A program made the translations under genes and the position numbers. From positions 372,001-436,000 of the forward strand of contig CAVPJW010000003.1 of assembly GCA_963705525.1 (NCBI GenBank): a DNA stretch of 64,000 bases, written 5' to 3'. The stretch is from CAVPJW01 sp963705525. Its GTDB lineage: Bacteria; Acidobacteriota; Vicinamibacteria; Vicinamibacterales; CAVPJW01. Below the pieces are notes generated by a model that ran no database searches, was not told the origin of the DNA, and was given only the letters and a program-made list of their open reading frames with translations. Each line of letters begins with the position of its first letter. Position 1 is the stretch's first letter. Below, in pieces: positions 26,719-35,516 of this stretch.

Positions 26719-28962
26719 GTGGGTCGAACCAGATCGTTCGCCGGCGGAATCTTCGTCGCGCTCGCGGTGGTCGCCGCAACCCCGCCCGCGCGCGCGCAGC
26801 AGAAGCCTTTGTCGCTCGATGCGATTTTTGACCCCGACACGAAGGAGCGGTTCAGCGGCGCGCCCGTCACTGGGCTCGTCTGGACCGACGAGAAGCATTA
26901 CGCCTGGCCAAAGCCTGAGACTCCTGGAAGCTCGTCGGTCGAGTGGCTCAAAGTGGAGGCGGCGTCGGGACGATCCGAACCGCTCTTCGACCGTGCGCGC
27001 ATGGTGCGAGCCTTCTCAAAGGCTCCCGGGATGTCAGAAGACGAAGCCAACAGTCTTTCACGTTCGCCCGATCTCAATTTCAATTCAGACTTCACCGGCG
27101 CCCTGATCACGTTCGCCGACGATCTTTCCTTCTACCGCTTCGGAACAGACGAGGTCGTGCGCCTGACGTCGACACCAGACGAAGAGGAAGAGGCGACCTT
27201 CAGCCCGGATGGGCGCCTGGTCGCGTTCATTCGCAGGAACAACCTCTACGTCGTCGATCTGGCCGATCGCAAGGAACGGGCACTCACGTCGGACGGCAGC
27301 GAACGTCTTCTGAACGGCAAGCTCGACTGGGTGTATCAGGAAGAGCTGTACGGTCGCGACAATTATCAAGGGTACTGGTGGAGTCCGGACTCATCGCACA
27401 TCGCGTTTCTCCAGCTCGATGAGTCTTCGGTTCCCTCATTTACGGTTGTCGATCACCTGCCGTACCGCCAGTCCCTCGAAACGTGGCCCTACCCCAAGGC
27501 TGGCGATGCCAATCCCAAGGTCCGGGTCGGCATTGTGCCGTCGAGTGGGGGCGCGGTTGCCTGGGCGGACACGTCCAAGTACGCGGCGATCGATTTTCTC
27601 GTGGTCGATCTCGGCTGGAAGTCCGACAGTTCAGCCGTCGTCGTTCGGATTCAGGATCGCGAGCAGACGTGGCTCGACCTCAACGTTGCGGATCGAGGCA
27701 ACGGGCAGATTCGCACCCTGCTCAGGGAAACCACCAAAGCATGGGTCAATCGGAATCAGAATCCCTCCTGGCTCGCAGATGGATCGTTTCTCTGGCTGAG
27801 CGAACGGACCGGATGGAAGCACATCTATCACTACAAGGCGGACGGGACACTCATCCAGCCGGTTACGCAGGGACAATGGGAAGCCCGCACGCTGAGCGGC
27901 GTCGATGAAACCGGCGGTTGGATCTATTTCACCGGAACGGAGCGGAGTTCCATCGATCTCGACCTTTATCGCGTGAGGCTCGACGGACGCGACTTCACTC
28001 GCTTGTCGTCCAGGGCCGGGACGCACGCTCCCCGCTTCAGCCCGGCGTTCAGCGGCTACATCGACGTTTGGAACGACATCACGACGCCGCCTCAGACGCG
28101 ACTGCACCATGCCGACGGCCGTGAATGGCGCGTCATCGATGACAACGTCGCCGCCGCGTTGAAGGAGTATCGGCTGGCGACGCCTGAATTCCTGGAGGTC
28201 AAGACGCGGGATGGCTTTGTCATGAACGCCATGATGATCAAGCCGCCCGATTTCGATCCCAAGCGACGCTATCCCGTGCTCCAGCTGACGTACGGCGGAC
28301 CGCACGCGCCCGAAGTGCAGAACGAATGGTCGGGGACGGAGTACATGTATCGCCAGCTCGTAGCGCAACAGGGAATAATCATCTGGGTGTGTGACAACCG
28401 AACCGCCAGCGGGAAGGGCGCCGTGTCAGCGTGGCCGCTCCACCACCGCCTCGGCGAGCCCGAATTGCAGGATATCGAAGACGGCGTGGCGTGGCTCAAA
28501 CTGCAGCCGTTTGTCGATGGATCGCGCCTCGGCATCCAGGGCTGGAGCTACGGCGGGTTCATGACGAGCTACGCATTGACGCACAGCACGAGTTTCAGGA
28601 TGGGCATAGCCGGCGGGACGGTGGCGGACTGGCGGGATTACGACACGATTTACACGGAACGGTACATGGGTCGTCCAGAGTCGAACGCCGAGGGCTACCG
28701 CAAGAGCGCGCCTCGCTTCGCCGCGGCCAGTCTCCATGGCGCGCTGCTGCTGATTCACGGCACGATCGATGACAACGTGCACATGCAGAACACCATGCAG
28801 TTCGCGTACGCCCTGCAGCAGGCGGGCAAACGATTCGAGCTCATGCTCTATCCCAAATCGCGCCACGGCGTTGTGGATCCTCCCCTGATCAAGCACCTGA
28901 GGTTGACGACGCTCGCGTTCACCGTTCGCACGCTCGTTGCGATCGACGAGACGAGCAACTAG
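26719..28962 (+). CDS. Dipeptidyl-peptidase IV (S9B)
   Basis: A 747-residue exported serine peptidase that cleaves X-Pro dipeptides. A signal peptide (GIFVALAVVAATPPARAQQ) precedes the eight-bladed N-terminal propeller (about 60-490). The alpha/beta-hydrolase domain follows, with the nucleophile in GWSYGGFMTS (about 613), Asp in HGTIDDNVHMQN and His in KSRHGVVD. A YQEELYGRDNYQGYWWSP segment provides the Glu pair that binds the substrate amino terminus. The start is GTG 26719, after AAAAGGAG at 26701-26708. It is divergent from the beta-CASP gene. Confidence 0.94.
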   Translation: MGRTRSFAGGIFVALAVVAATPPARAQQKPLSLDAIFDPDTKERFSGAPVTGLVWTDEKHYAWPKPETPGSSSVEWLKVEAASGRSEPLFDRARMVRAFSKAPGMSEDEANSLSRSPDLNFNSDFTGALITFADDLSFYRFGTDEVVRLTSTPDEEEEATFSPDGRLVAFIRRNNLYVVDLADRKERALTSDGSERLLNGKLDWVYQEELYGRDNYQGYWWSPDSSHIAFLQLDESSVPSFTVVDHLPYRQSLETWPYPKAGDANPKVRVGIVPSSGGAVAWADTSKYAAIDFLVVDLGWKSDSSAVVVRIQDREQTWLDLNVADRGNGQIRTLLRETTKAWVNRNQNPSWLADGSFLWLSERTGWKHIYHYKADGTLIQPVTQGQWEARTLSGVDETGGWIYFTGTERSSIDLDLYRVRLDGRDFTRLSSRAGTHAPRFSPAFSGYIDVWNDITTPPQTRLHHADGREWRVIDDNVAAALKEYRLATPEFLEVKTRDGFVMNAMMIKPPDFDPKRRYPVLQLTYGGPHAPEVQNEWSGTEYMYRQLVAQQGIIIWVCDNRTASGKGAVSAWPLHHRLGEPELQDIEDGVAWLKLQPFVDGSRLGIQGWSYGGFMTSYALTHSTSFRMGIAGGTVADWRDYDTIYTERYMGRPESNAEGYRKSAPRFAAASLHGALLLIHGTIDDNVHMQNTMQFAYALQQAGKRFELMLYPKSRHGVVDPPLIKHLRLTTLAFTVRTLVAIDETSN

Positions 28963-28990
28963 CCGGCTCCCCCGTCCGCGCATCCGCTGG

Positions 28991-29028
28991 TATACTCGGA
29001 CAGATCCCCACTTGGTGCTTTTCGGAGG
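28991..29028 (+). promoter_or_regulatory. -10 box and ribosome-binding site of the DUF4412-like gene
   Basis: TATACT (28991-28996) is a good -10 hexamer without a clear -35. GGAGG (29024-29028) is two bases from ATG 29031 and five from ATG 29034, which favours the second ATG as the start. Confidence 0.45.
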
Positions 29029-29033
29029 TCATG

Positions 29034-29795
29034 ATGAACAGGTTGCTGATCGGCTTCGGTCTCCTTCTCGCGAGTGCGGCGCCGCTTCGCGCGGATGTCA
29101 CGATTTCCTCGACGCTGGCCGGCAAGGGCATGGGCGACGCCGGGATGGCGAGCAAGTCGTATATCAAGGGGACGAAGATGCGGACCGAAACGGCAGGGCG
29201 CGTGACGATCATGGATGCAGCGACGAGGCAGATGATCTCGCTCAACCCGGAAAAGAAAGAGGCGGTCGTCTACAACCTGGCGGATCTGCAGGCCAACATG
29301 CAACAGATGATCGCTGGCGAGCCCAAGGTCACCATGACGCCGAACGGTCAGACCAGAACCATCCTGAACACACCGTGCGCGGGATACGACCTCGCCATGA
29401 GCATTCCCATGAAGATGGGCGACAACACCATGGCCATGAACATGACGGGCGCGATTTGGATTGCGAAGGGTGTGCCCGGCGCCAGTGACTACGCCGGCTT
29501 CTACACCGCGGCGGCAGAGAATGGACTGTTCTTCGGCAATCCGGACGCCGCCCGCGGCCCGGGAAGCGCGCAGCTCAAGAGCACCGTCGAGATGTACCGC
29601 AAGATCGCGGCGCTCGGCGGCATCGCATACCAGACGGAGATGCAGATGAAGTTCGACGCGGACGGCATGATGGGCTCCATGATGAACAAGATGGGTGGCG
29701 GTGGCCTGACGACGACCGTGACGGCTGTCTCGACCGAAGCCGTGGATGCCTCGATGTTCACCGTGCCCGCAGACTACAAGACCAAAACCAGGTGA
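29034..29795 (+). CDS. Exported DUF4412-like protein
   Basis: A 253-residue exported protein with a signal peptide (NRLLIGFGLLLASAAPLRA). The body is unusually rich in Met and Gly, e.g. MKMGDNTMAMNMTG and MMGSMMNKMGGGG, and has a beta-rich pattern like DUF4412 proteins, which look like LolA-type folds in the periplasm. No enzyme motif is visible. The Met-rich stretches could bind metal, but that is speculative. Its stop overlaps the next gene by four bases (GTGA), an unexpected coupling of an exported protein to a folate-type enzyme. Confidence 0.75.
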   Translation: MNRLLIGFGLLLASAAPLRADVTISSTLAGKGMGDAGMASKSYIKGTKMRTETAGRVTIMDAATRQMISLNPEKKEAVVYNLADLQANMQQMIAGEPKVTMTPNGQTRTILNTPCAGYDLAMSIPMKMGDNTMAMNMTGAIWIAKGVPGASDYAGFYTAAAENGLFFGNPDAARGPGSAQLKSTVEMYRKIAALGGIAYQTEMQMKFDADGMMGSMMNKMGGGGLTTTVTAVSTEAVDASMFTVPADYKTKTR

Positions 29796-30652
29796 TCCTT
29801 GCTGACCGATTGCGTGAGGGGGACTCGGTCGTGGCGGCCGAGCTGCGGCCTCCCCGCGCCGAGCTCGCCGCAACCGACGGCATGGAAGCCTGGATCGATA
29901 CGCATCACGCCGTCCGTACCCTCACCAGGCAGGGGACGTTCGTCTTCCTGACGGACAACGCCGTCGGCACCAGCGAGGAAGACAACCTCCGACATCTCAT
30001 CACCAATCTCGGGACAGACGTGCCCCTCGAGCGCGTCGTCCCCTTCCTGACCGCCAAGCACTCGATGAGCTACTGCCTGTCCTATGCGGAACGGGCGCGC
30101 CAGCACGGCATCCGGTCGCTGGTCGTCCTCGGCGGCGATCGAACGGTCGGGCCTCCTCGCTCGGTCGAGCACGCGTGGCAGCTTCGATCGATCATCAAAC
30201 GAAGCGGCGTCGATCTCTCGATGGGTGGGTGGGCTAACCCGTATGCGGACGCGGCGCGGCAGGTCGAGTACTTGATCGAAGCGAACTTCACCGCAGATTT
30301 CTATCTGACCCAGGTGGTCTCGCACCACAACCTGACGCCCGTGGCGCGCTTCATCGAAGAGGGGCAGCGCCGCGGGTTGACGAGGCCCGGGCTCTTTGGC
30401 GTCTTCTACTACCGGAGCGCCAACCCGCGGACGCTCAATCAGCTGAGCACGTTCCTCCCGGTGCCGGCGCAGGGGTTGTCGGAGGAATTCGGTTCGGGTG
30501 TGAGCGCCGATGAAGTCTGCGCGCGAACGCTCCGCGGGCTGCTGGACGTCGGCGCGCGGCATTTTTACATCAGCAACCTGCCGCTTCAGCAGGCTCAGTC
30601 CACGCTGAACAACATTCTGACTCGCGTTGGTCTCATCAAGGTGCAAGGATAG
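29792..30652 (+). CDS. Methylenetetrahydrofolate reductase-like protein
   Basis: A 286-residue TIM-barrel protein that resembles MetF and the short mycobacterial-type MTHFR. It shows VVAAELRPPRAEL (cf. MetF sFEffPP), GIRSLVVLGGDRTVG (cf. LALRGD), VDLSMGGWANPYAD, and DFYLTQVVSHHNL (cf. the IITQ strand). It probably reduces 5,10-methylenetetrahydrofolate or a related folate, with FAD. The canonical MetF Glu and Asp cannot be assigned confidently, so activity is inferred. The start is GTG 29792, overlapping the DUF4412 stop. An aminotransferase follows 7 bp later. Confidence 0.72.
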   Translation: MILADRLREGDSVVAAELRPPRAELAATDGMEAWIDTHHAVRTLTRQGTFVFLTDNAVGTSEEDNLRHLITNLGTDVPLERVVPFLTAKHSMSYCLSYAERARQHGIRSLVVLGGDRTVGPPRSVEHAWQLRSIIKRSGVDLSMGGWANPYADAARQVEYLIEANFTADFYLTQVVSHHNLTPVARFIEEGQRRGLTRPGLFGVFYYRSANPRTLNQLSTFLPVPAQGLSEEFGSGVSADEVCARTLRGLLDVGARHFYISNLPLQQAQSTLNNILTRVGLIKVQG

Positions 30653-30659
30653 GAACACC

Positions 30660-31856
30660 ATGGCCAAATATCTCGACTCTGTGCCCTTCTCGGGAATCAT
30701 CCGTATCCGCGACATGATGTTCGGCCTCAAGGATCCGTATCGGCTTGATCAGGGCGACGTAAGCTTCGATGCGCCGGACAGCGTCAAGCAGGGCATGGTC
30801 AAGGCCATCGCCGACAACAAGACCCACTACGTGCAGACGACCGGGATACCCCGCCTGCTCGATCTCCTCGTCGAGAAGCTGCGAGCCACCAATCGCATTC
30901 CAGTTGCCGGGCCCGATGACGTGATGGTCACCAACGGCGGGATTCAGGGTCTCTACATGACCTGCCAGGCCCTGCTCGAAGAAGGCGACGAGGTCATCGT
31001 GCCCGATCCTGAGTGGCCGCCGTGCATGGGGAACGTCCTCGCCGCGCATGCCGTTCCGGTGCCGTGCCCGCTTCGCGAGTCGCTCGGCTGGCGCTACGAC
31101 CTCGAAGAGCTGCGATCCAAGATCACGCCGCGAACGCGCGCCATCTACATCAACACACCGCACAACCCGACGGGTGGCGTGCTGACGCGCTCAGACATCG
31201 AGGCCATCGCCGAGATGGCCATGCGTCACAACCTGATGGTGATCGCAGACGAGGCCTATGAGGATGTCGTGTACGACGGCGCCGAGCACCTGAGCATCGC
31301 GTCGCTGCCCGGCATGCACGAGCGGACGATCTCCCTCTACACCTTCAGCAAGTCGTTCGCGATGACCGGACTGCGTCTGGGTTACATGTCGGCCACGGAT
31401 CCGGTGTTCCGAGAGCGAGCCAAGAAGATTCTCTTCTACACGGCGAGCAACATCTCATCGGTCGTGCAGTGGGGAGGAGTCGGCGGTCTCGAAGGCCCGC
31501 AGGACTCGATTGCGGCATTCCGCACCGAGCTCCAGGCTCGCCGCGATCTCTTCTACAAGGGCATCGAAGAGCTGGGCGGCGATGTCCTGACCGGTCACAA
31601 GCCGAAAGGCGCCTTTTACGCCTTTCTCAAGGTCAACCCAGACTGGCGCCCGCCGGGCGCATCGACGGATCCGTCCGCGTCGCCGTCGTGGCAGATGGCC
31701 GAGTATCTGATCAAGCAGGGAAGGATTGGCTGCGTGCCCGGAGCCGACTTCGGCAGGAACGGCGAAGGATTCGTCCGCTTCTGTTTCGCGCGCGAACGCC
31801 GCGAACTCACCGGGGCGCTCGAGTCGATGCGGGCAATCTTCGGCGTAACGGTGTAG
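30660..31856 (+). CDS. Class I/II PLP-dependent aminotransferase
   Basis: A 398-residue fold-type I aminotransferase of the aspartate aminotransferase family. Key motifs are INTPHNPTGGVL (about 172), VIADEAYEDVVYDG and the PLP lysine in YTFSKSFAMTGLRLGY (about 238). The C-terminal Arg is in GFVRFCFARE. The substrate is not evident. ATG 30660 follows the purine-rich AAGGATAGGAA. It sits in the operon with the MetF-like gene, which hints at one-carbon or methionine-linked metabolism, but this is only context. A paired heptamer array lies just downstream. Confidence 0.88.
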   Translation: MAKYLDSVPFSGIIRIRDMMFGLKDPYRLDQGDVSFDAPDSVKQGMVKAIADNKTHYVQTTGIPRLLDLLVEKLRATNRIPVAGPDDVMVTNGGIQGLYMTCQALLEEGDEVIVPDPEWPPCMGNVLAAHAVPVPCPLRESLGWRYDLEELRSKITPRTRAIYINTPHNPTGGVLTRSDIEAIAEMAMRHNLMVIADEAYEDVVYDGAEHLSIASLPGMHERTISLYTFSKSFAMTGLRLGYMSATDPVFRERAKKILFYTASNISSVVQWGGVGGLEGPQDSIAAFRTELQARRDLFYKGIEELGGDVLTGHKPKGAFYAFLKVNPDWRPPGASTDPSASPSWQMAEYLIKQGRIGCVPGADFGRNGEGFVRFCFARERRELTGALESMRAIFGVTV

Positions 31857-31861
31857 AAGGC

Positions 31862-31938
31862 AGGCTTCGGGCTACAGGCTTCAGGCTCCGAAGCGCAAAC
31901 CTAGTAGCCTGACGCCCGGAGCCAGAAGCCTGAAGCCT
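31862..31938. repeat. Inverted pair of heptamer tandem arrays
   Basis: Four 7-bp units of the type AGGCTTC (31862-31889) are followed, after 14 bp, by five units of the type GAAGCCT (31904-31938). They can fold back on each other. The array fills the gap between two convergent genes and even supplies the first bases of the SDR stop codon. Confidence 0.85.
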
Positions 31939-32677
31939 ATTTGAGATGGCGGCCGCCATCGACGCGGATGATCTCGCCGGTCACGAAGTCCGTGTCGATG
32001 AGGAAGAGAACGGCCTTCGCAATCTCACCTTCACCACCCCACCGCCCGAGAGGCGTCGCCTTTTCCACGGCGGCACTCTCGTCTTCAGTGGTCCCAGGCG
32101 GAGCCAGGATGGGTCCCGGCGCAATCGCATTGACGAGAATGTTGGCGGGAGCGAGCTCGAGGGCCAGCGCCTCGGTGAGGCCGATCACGCCGGTTTTGGC
32201 AACGTAGTACGTGAGAAACCCCGGGTAGCGTGGGCGGCCGCTTCGCGCGAGCCAGTCGGAGATGCTGATGATCCGTCCGCCTCCGGCTGCCCGCATGTGC
32301 GGGACGGCTGCGCGGGCGCAGAGAAACGCCGCCTTGAGATCCACCGCCAGGTTCGCGTCCCAGTCGCGCTCGCTGAGTTCGTCGAAAGGCTTCGACCTGT
32401 AGAGCGAGGCCATGTTGATCAGAACGTCAAGGCGACCGAGCTCGGTCACCGTGCGAGCGACGAGTTCATCGCACGCCTCGGCCTTCGTCACATCGGCCTG
32501 AAACGCCGCCGCGCGGCCTCCTTTTTCGCGGATCGCCCGAACGGCTTCTTCAGCTTCCGACTTCGATGTGTTGTATGCAAGCGCGACACTCGCGCCTTTC
32601 GCGGCCAGCTCGCGCGACACGACGGCTCCGATGCGCTTGACGCCCGTGACGAGGGCAACCCGGTCGCGAAGATCCAT
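31937..32677 (-). CDS. Short-chain dehydrogenase/reductase, pteridine-reductase-like
   Basis: A 246-residue SDR oxidoreductase. The cofactor loop reads TGVKRIGAV in place of TGxxxGIG, a form with Lys/Arg seen in pteridine reductases such as FolM/PTR1 and expected to favour NADPH. The catalytic Ser is in ISISDWL and the YxxxK pair in YYVAKTG (about 157-161). NPG is replaced by IAPGPI. The substrate is not certain; a pterin or dihydrofolate role is possible. The C-terminus (FVTGEIIRVDGGRHL) is standard. Confidence 0.85.
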   Translation of the reverse strand: MDLRDRVALVTGVKRIGAVVSRELAAKGASVALAYNTSKSEAEEAVRAIREKGGRAAAFQADVTKAEACDELVARTVTELGRLDVLINMASLYRSKPFDELSERDWDANLAVDLKAAFLCARAAVPHMRAAGGGRIISISDWLARSGRPRYPGFLTYYVAKTGVIGLTEALALELAPANILVNAIAPGPILAPPGTTEDESAAVEKATPLGRWGGEGEIAKAVLFLIDTDFVTGEIIRVDGGRHLK

Positions 32678-32701
32678 CAGTCGATTCGGGGCTTCATACG
32701 C

Positions 32702-33376
32702 TCAGGCGTCGATCTCGCCGACCAGAATCAACCCGAACCGCAGAGCCCCCGCGTCCTTGCCGTCGCGCGAAACCGGCACTTGAAAAACGACGCCTTTGTG
32801 CCCCGCCTCGTTCGTGTGCACCGTCATGGGCTCCTCGGACGAGACCGGCGGATCCAGGCTCCACGCCGCCGGGTGCGAACTTCCGATCGACTTGCCCGAG
32901 CGCTCGGCGAGCGGATCGTGCTCGACCGGCGCCGGGTCCGTGTCGAGCGTCGCCGGAGTCAGGAGCAGGAAGTCCCGGAAGGGAGACACGCCCAGATGAT
33001 CGCCGTTGTTGGGCTGAATCCCGTAGCGCAGCGTGTACACCCCCGCCTTGATGTTCCGCCCGCGGATGTCGCTGTGCGGCGTCAACAGCCGAACCGCGCC
33101 GACAGTCGTGCCTTCAGTCACTGCCTTCCACGTTGCGGGGTCGGCCGAGCCCGCCGCGAGCGGCAGCGACTTGACCCACCAGAATTGAATCTTTGTCGCG
33201 CCGATCGTGACCAGCTGACCTCCCGGCGTCAGGAGAGCCTTGATCGGCTCGGCCAGCTCAGCCGGCGGCGGATCTCCGTGGGCGGTGACGATGGGATCCT
33301 GCGCCGAGGCCGGCGATGCGATCAGAACAGTCATAAAACACGAGCTGACGAATCGGTGCAGCACTGTCCTGGTCAT
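32702..33376 (-). CDS. Exported protein of unknown function
   Basis: A 224-residue protein. A signal peptide (TRTVLHRFVSSCFMTVLIASPASAQ) is followed by a beta-rich domain with segments such as AGVYTLRYGIQPNNGDHLG and FRDFLLLTPATLD. I do not recognise the family. No Cys pair, metal motif or hydrolase triad is visible. ATG 33376 was chosen because the signal peptide begins there; the frame is open for 58 more codons without similarity to anything. It lies 24 bp upstream of the SDR gene and may be cotranscribed with it. Confidence 0.7.
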   Translation of the reverse strand: MTRTVLHRFVSSCFMTVLIASPASAQDPIVTAHGDPPPAELAEPIKALLTPGGQLVTIGATKIQFWWVKSLPLAAGSADPATWKAVTEGTTVGAVRLLTPHSDIRGRNIKAGVYTLRYGIQPNNGDHLGVSPFRDFLLLTPATLDTDPAPVEHDPLAERSGKSIGSSHPAAWSLDPPVSSEEPMTVHTNEAGHKGVVFQVPVSRDGKDAGALRFGLILVGEIDA

Positions 33377-33482
33377 ACCCGTGCGAACGGTGGTGTCCGG
33401 TACAAAGAAATGGCGCGACGGTCTTCGATTCGTGCTCGAGACAACCCCGCACGGTCGAACGCCCGACGCGCCTGGAACGAAT

Positions 33483-34145
33483 CTAGTATTTGAAGGTCCC
33501 GAAGAACGCCGACCGCTTGCCTGGGTCGCTCCAACGCGTCCCGAGGGCATTGCCCGAGTAGGCGTGCTCGTCGGTCAAGCCAATCGACGCCTGTTCGACC
33601 TCGGACAGCGGGTGGAACCACTGCATCGCGCCGCAGCCCGGAGTGTGTGACATGGCTTTCGTCACCGAGAGCGACGCCTGACCGGCCGTTACCTCGATGT
33701 GCTTCGTGTCGTTGGCAAACCGGATCGGCGCGGCCTGGACATCCACGACATCGCCCACCAGCCCTCGAGACATCGTCCGCGCGAAGGCGATGAGGGCGGA
33801 GCGCTGCGCCTGACTCGCGCGATCGTCCACGACGATCAAACTGCGCACGACCGTCGGCTTGTCGCCGCCGATCTCGCGAATCCCGAGGTTGTGATCGCCG
33901 GCGACCGCCGCCACGATGGACAGCCCGTCGAGCGATTGCCCATTGAACGATCCGCGATCGATCTTCCAGGCGAGGATCGCCTGGCGTCCGACCGTCTCCG
34001 CCTCACTGCCCATAATGCAGCCGCCGGTGAAGACCTCGGCGGTGCGCGCTTCCACATACGCCCCGGTCACTGTGCCGTTCGAACCCGCCAGCGCGGACCG
34101 ACCGGCAAGTGCCAGAATTGCCGCCAATACGAGCGTTCGCTTCAT
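33483..34145 (-). CDS. Exported DUF1326-like protein
   Basis: A 220-residue protein with a signal peptide (KRTLVLAAILALAGRSALA). The region YVEARTAEVFTGGC followed by AILAWKIDRGSFNGQSLDGLSIVA matches the general pattern of DUF1326 proteins, although the Cys-rich CNC/CPC centre is reduced to a single Cys. A second Cys occurs in TPGCGAMQWFHPL. The role is unknown; some relatives sit with copper or thiol genes. ATG 34145 has GAGGAA six bases upstream. The 106-bp gap to the next gene holds nothing obvious. Confidence 0.65.
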   Translation of the reverse strand: MKRTLVLAAILALAGRSALAGSNGTVTGAYVEARTAEVFTGGCIMGSEAETVGRQAILAWKIDRGSFNGQSLDGLSIVAAVAGDHNLGIREIGGDKPTVVRSLIVVDDRASQAQRSALIAFARTMSRGLVGDVVDVQAAPIRFANDTKHIEVTAGQASLSVTKAMSHTPGCGAMQWFHPLSEVEQASIGLTDEHAYSGNALGTRWSDPGKRSAFFGTFKY

Positions 34146-34174
34146 CATGGGTTCCTCGCTATCCAAAGAACAGG

Positions 34175-34241
34175 CTCGGCTGTCAGTCGTCAGTTATCAG
34201 TATAAGACCGCCAACAGTATAACTGTGAACTGATAACTGAA
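34175..34241. repeat. Inverted pair of heptamer tandem arrays
   Basis: Units of the type GTCAGTT (34182-34202, with a degenerate unit at 34175) are followed by units of the type AACTGAT/AACTGAA (34221-34241, with one at 34214). CAGTTATCAGT and ACTGATAACTG pair perfectly over 11 bp. It lies just upstream of the DUF1326-like gene and downstream of the Cys-rich gene. Confidence 0.82.
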
Positions 34242-34262
34242 ACTCACCAAGTCTCAATTTCC

Positions 34263-34493
34263 CTAGTGCTTACAGCACTCACGGCCGCCGACGCAGGCAT
34301 CGGCGTGGACGGGGTTCCCGTCCGGCCCAATGGCCTTTTGCGTGTGGGTGCACCAGTACGCCGTGGCGTCATAGCGGTCGTAAAAGGCCGCTTCGTCCGG
34401 GTCGGGTACCGACGTGACGTACATACCCTTGTGGCGCAGGTGCGCGCAATGGGTCGGATTCACGAGACGGGACGTCAATGGTGGGTGCTCCAT
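34263..34493 (-). CDS. Small Cys/His-rich protein at the end of the molybdoenzyme operon
   Basis: A 76-residue cytosolic protein with five Cys (16, 48, 67, 73, 74) and six His, and no signal peptide. Conserved-looking blocks are DPDEAAFYDRYDATAYWC and GRECCKH. It could bind zinc or an Fe-S cluster, or act as an accessory factor. I do not recognise a named family. It starts 30 bp after the FAD subunit of the xanthine-dehydrogenase-type operon, on the same strand, with a GGAGCGAAG sequence upstream of ATG 34493. The tight spacing suggests a linked function. Confidence 0.65.
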   Translation of the reverse strand: MEHPPLTSRLVNPTHCAHLRHKGMYVTSVPDPDEAAFYDRYDATAYWCTHTQKAIGPDGNPVHADACVGGRECCKH

Positions 34494-34523
34494 AGCGTGC
34501 TTCGCTCCAGTCAGGACGACCGA

Positions 34524-35516
34524 TCACACAGTCTTGATGCCTGCAGCCTGCAGGATCGCGCGCCTCACTGTCGTGCGCGCGATCATCACCTTGTAGGCGT
34601 TGTCGCGCAGCGGTTTGGCGCCCTGCACGGCCGCTTCTGCGGCGCCGGCGGCCACAGTCTCGTCGATCCGCTTGCCGGTCAACGCCGCTTCGGCCGCCTG
34701 TGAGCGCCACGGAATCGGCGCCACGGCGCCCATCACGACGCGCGCGGACCGCACCGTCTCGCCATTCATCGCCAGGACGACGGAAGCCACGCCAAGCGGC
34801 CAGTCGTGCGCCTGCTTGAATCGCACCTCGTAGGTCGCGCTCTTCATCTGCGCGGCCGGCGGCAGGATGATGTGAGTCAGCAGTTCCTCCGGCTTGAGCA
34901 CGTTCTCGCCAAACATGTTCCGATCCGGCATCTCGAAGAACTCGCCTGCATCCACCTCGCGCTCTCCCGACGGACCAACCACTCGAAACCGTCCGGCATA
35001 GGCGATGACCGGCACGGCCAGGTTCGACGGATGAACGATGTGACACGGCCCTTCACCGAAGATCGCGTGATACTGGTTCTCGCCCTCGACCGCGAAGCAG
35101 CGGGCACCGCCCTTCTTGAGGCAATGAAACTCTTCGTTCCTGAAGTACCAGCAACGCGGGCGCTGCGTGATGTTGCCGCCCACCGTCCCTTGATTGCGAA
35201 TCTGGGGCGTACCGACTTCAAGAGCGGCATGGATCAGCGCGGGATATCCTCTGACGGCGCCTGCGTGCTCGACGAGATCGGTCAAGCGCGCGGCGGCACC
35301 GATCCGCAATCCGCCATCGGGAGTTGCGGTGATCGTCGCGTCCAAGCCCTTCACGTTGACGAGCCGCTCCGGCTGCGCCACGTAGTCCTTCATCAGCCCG
35401 AGGACGTCCATCCCGCCGGCGATTGGCAGGAAGCGACCGCGCACGCCTCCTGACTGGCCGAGCGCGGCAACCGCCTCTTTCTCGTTGGCTGCGTTGACGT
35501 AGGCAAACGCTTTCAC
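34524..35516 (-). CDS. FAD-binding subunit of a xanthine-dehydrogenase-type molybdoenzyme
   Basis: A 330-residue medium subunit (CoxM/CutM family). The FAD site includes LPIAGGMDVLGLMKDY and the GTVGGNITQRPRCWYF loop; Cys-rich RPRCWYFRNEEFHCLKKGGARC is typical of the YagS type, which holds an extra [4Fe-4S] cluster. The C-terminal CO-dehydrogenase flavoprotein domain follows. GTG 35516 overlaps the stop of the large subunit (GTGA) and has AGGAGG upstream. It passes electrons from the Fe-S subunit to an acceptor. Confidence 0.92.
   Translation of the reverse strand: MKAFAYVNAANEKEAVAALGQSGGVRGRFLPIAGGMDVLGLMKDYVAQPERLVNVKGLDATITATPDGGLRIGAAARLTDLVEHAGAVRGYPALIHAALEVGTPQIRNQGTVGGNITQRPRCWYFRNEEFHCLKKGGARCFAVEGENQYHAIFGEGPCHIVHPSNLAVPVIAYAGRFRVVGPSGEREVDAGEFFEMPDRNMFGENVLKPEELLTHIILPPAAQMKSATYEVRFKQAHDWPLGVASVVLAMNGETVRSARVVMGAVAPIPWRSQAAEAALTGKRIDETVAAGAAEAAVQGAKPLRDNAYKVMIARTTVRRAILQAAGIKTV

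Noticed and set aside
31946..33493. 515-codon plus-strand open frame
   Set aside because: It runs antisense to the SDR and an exported-protein gene, has Arg/His-rich composition and no motif.
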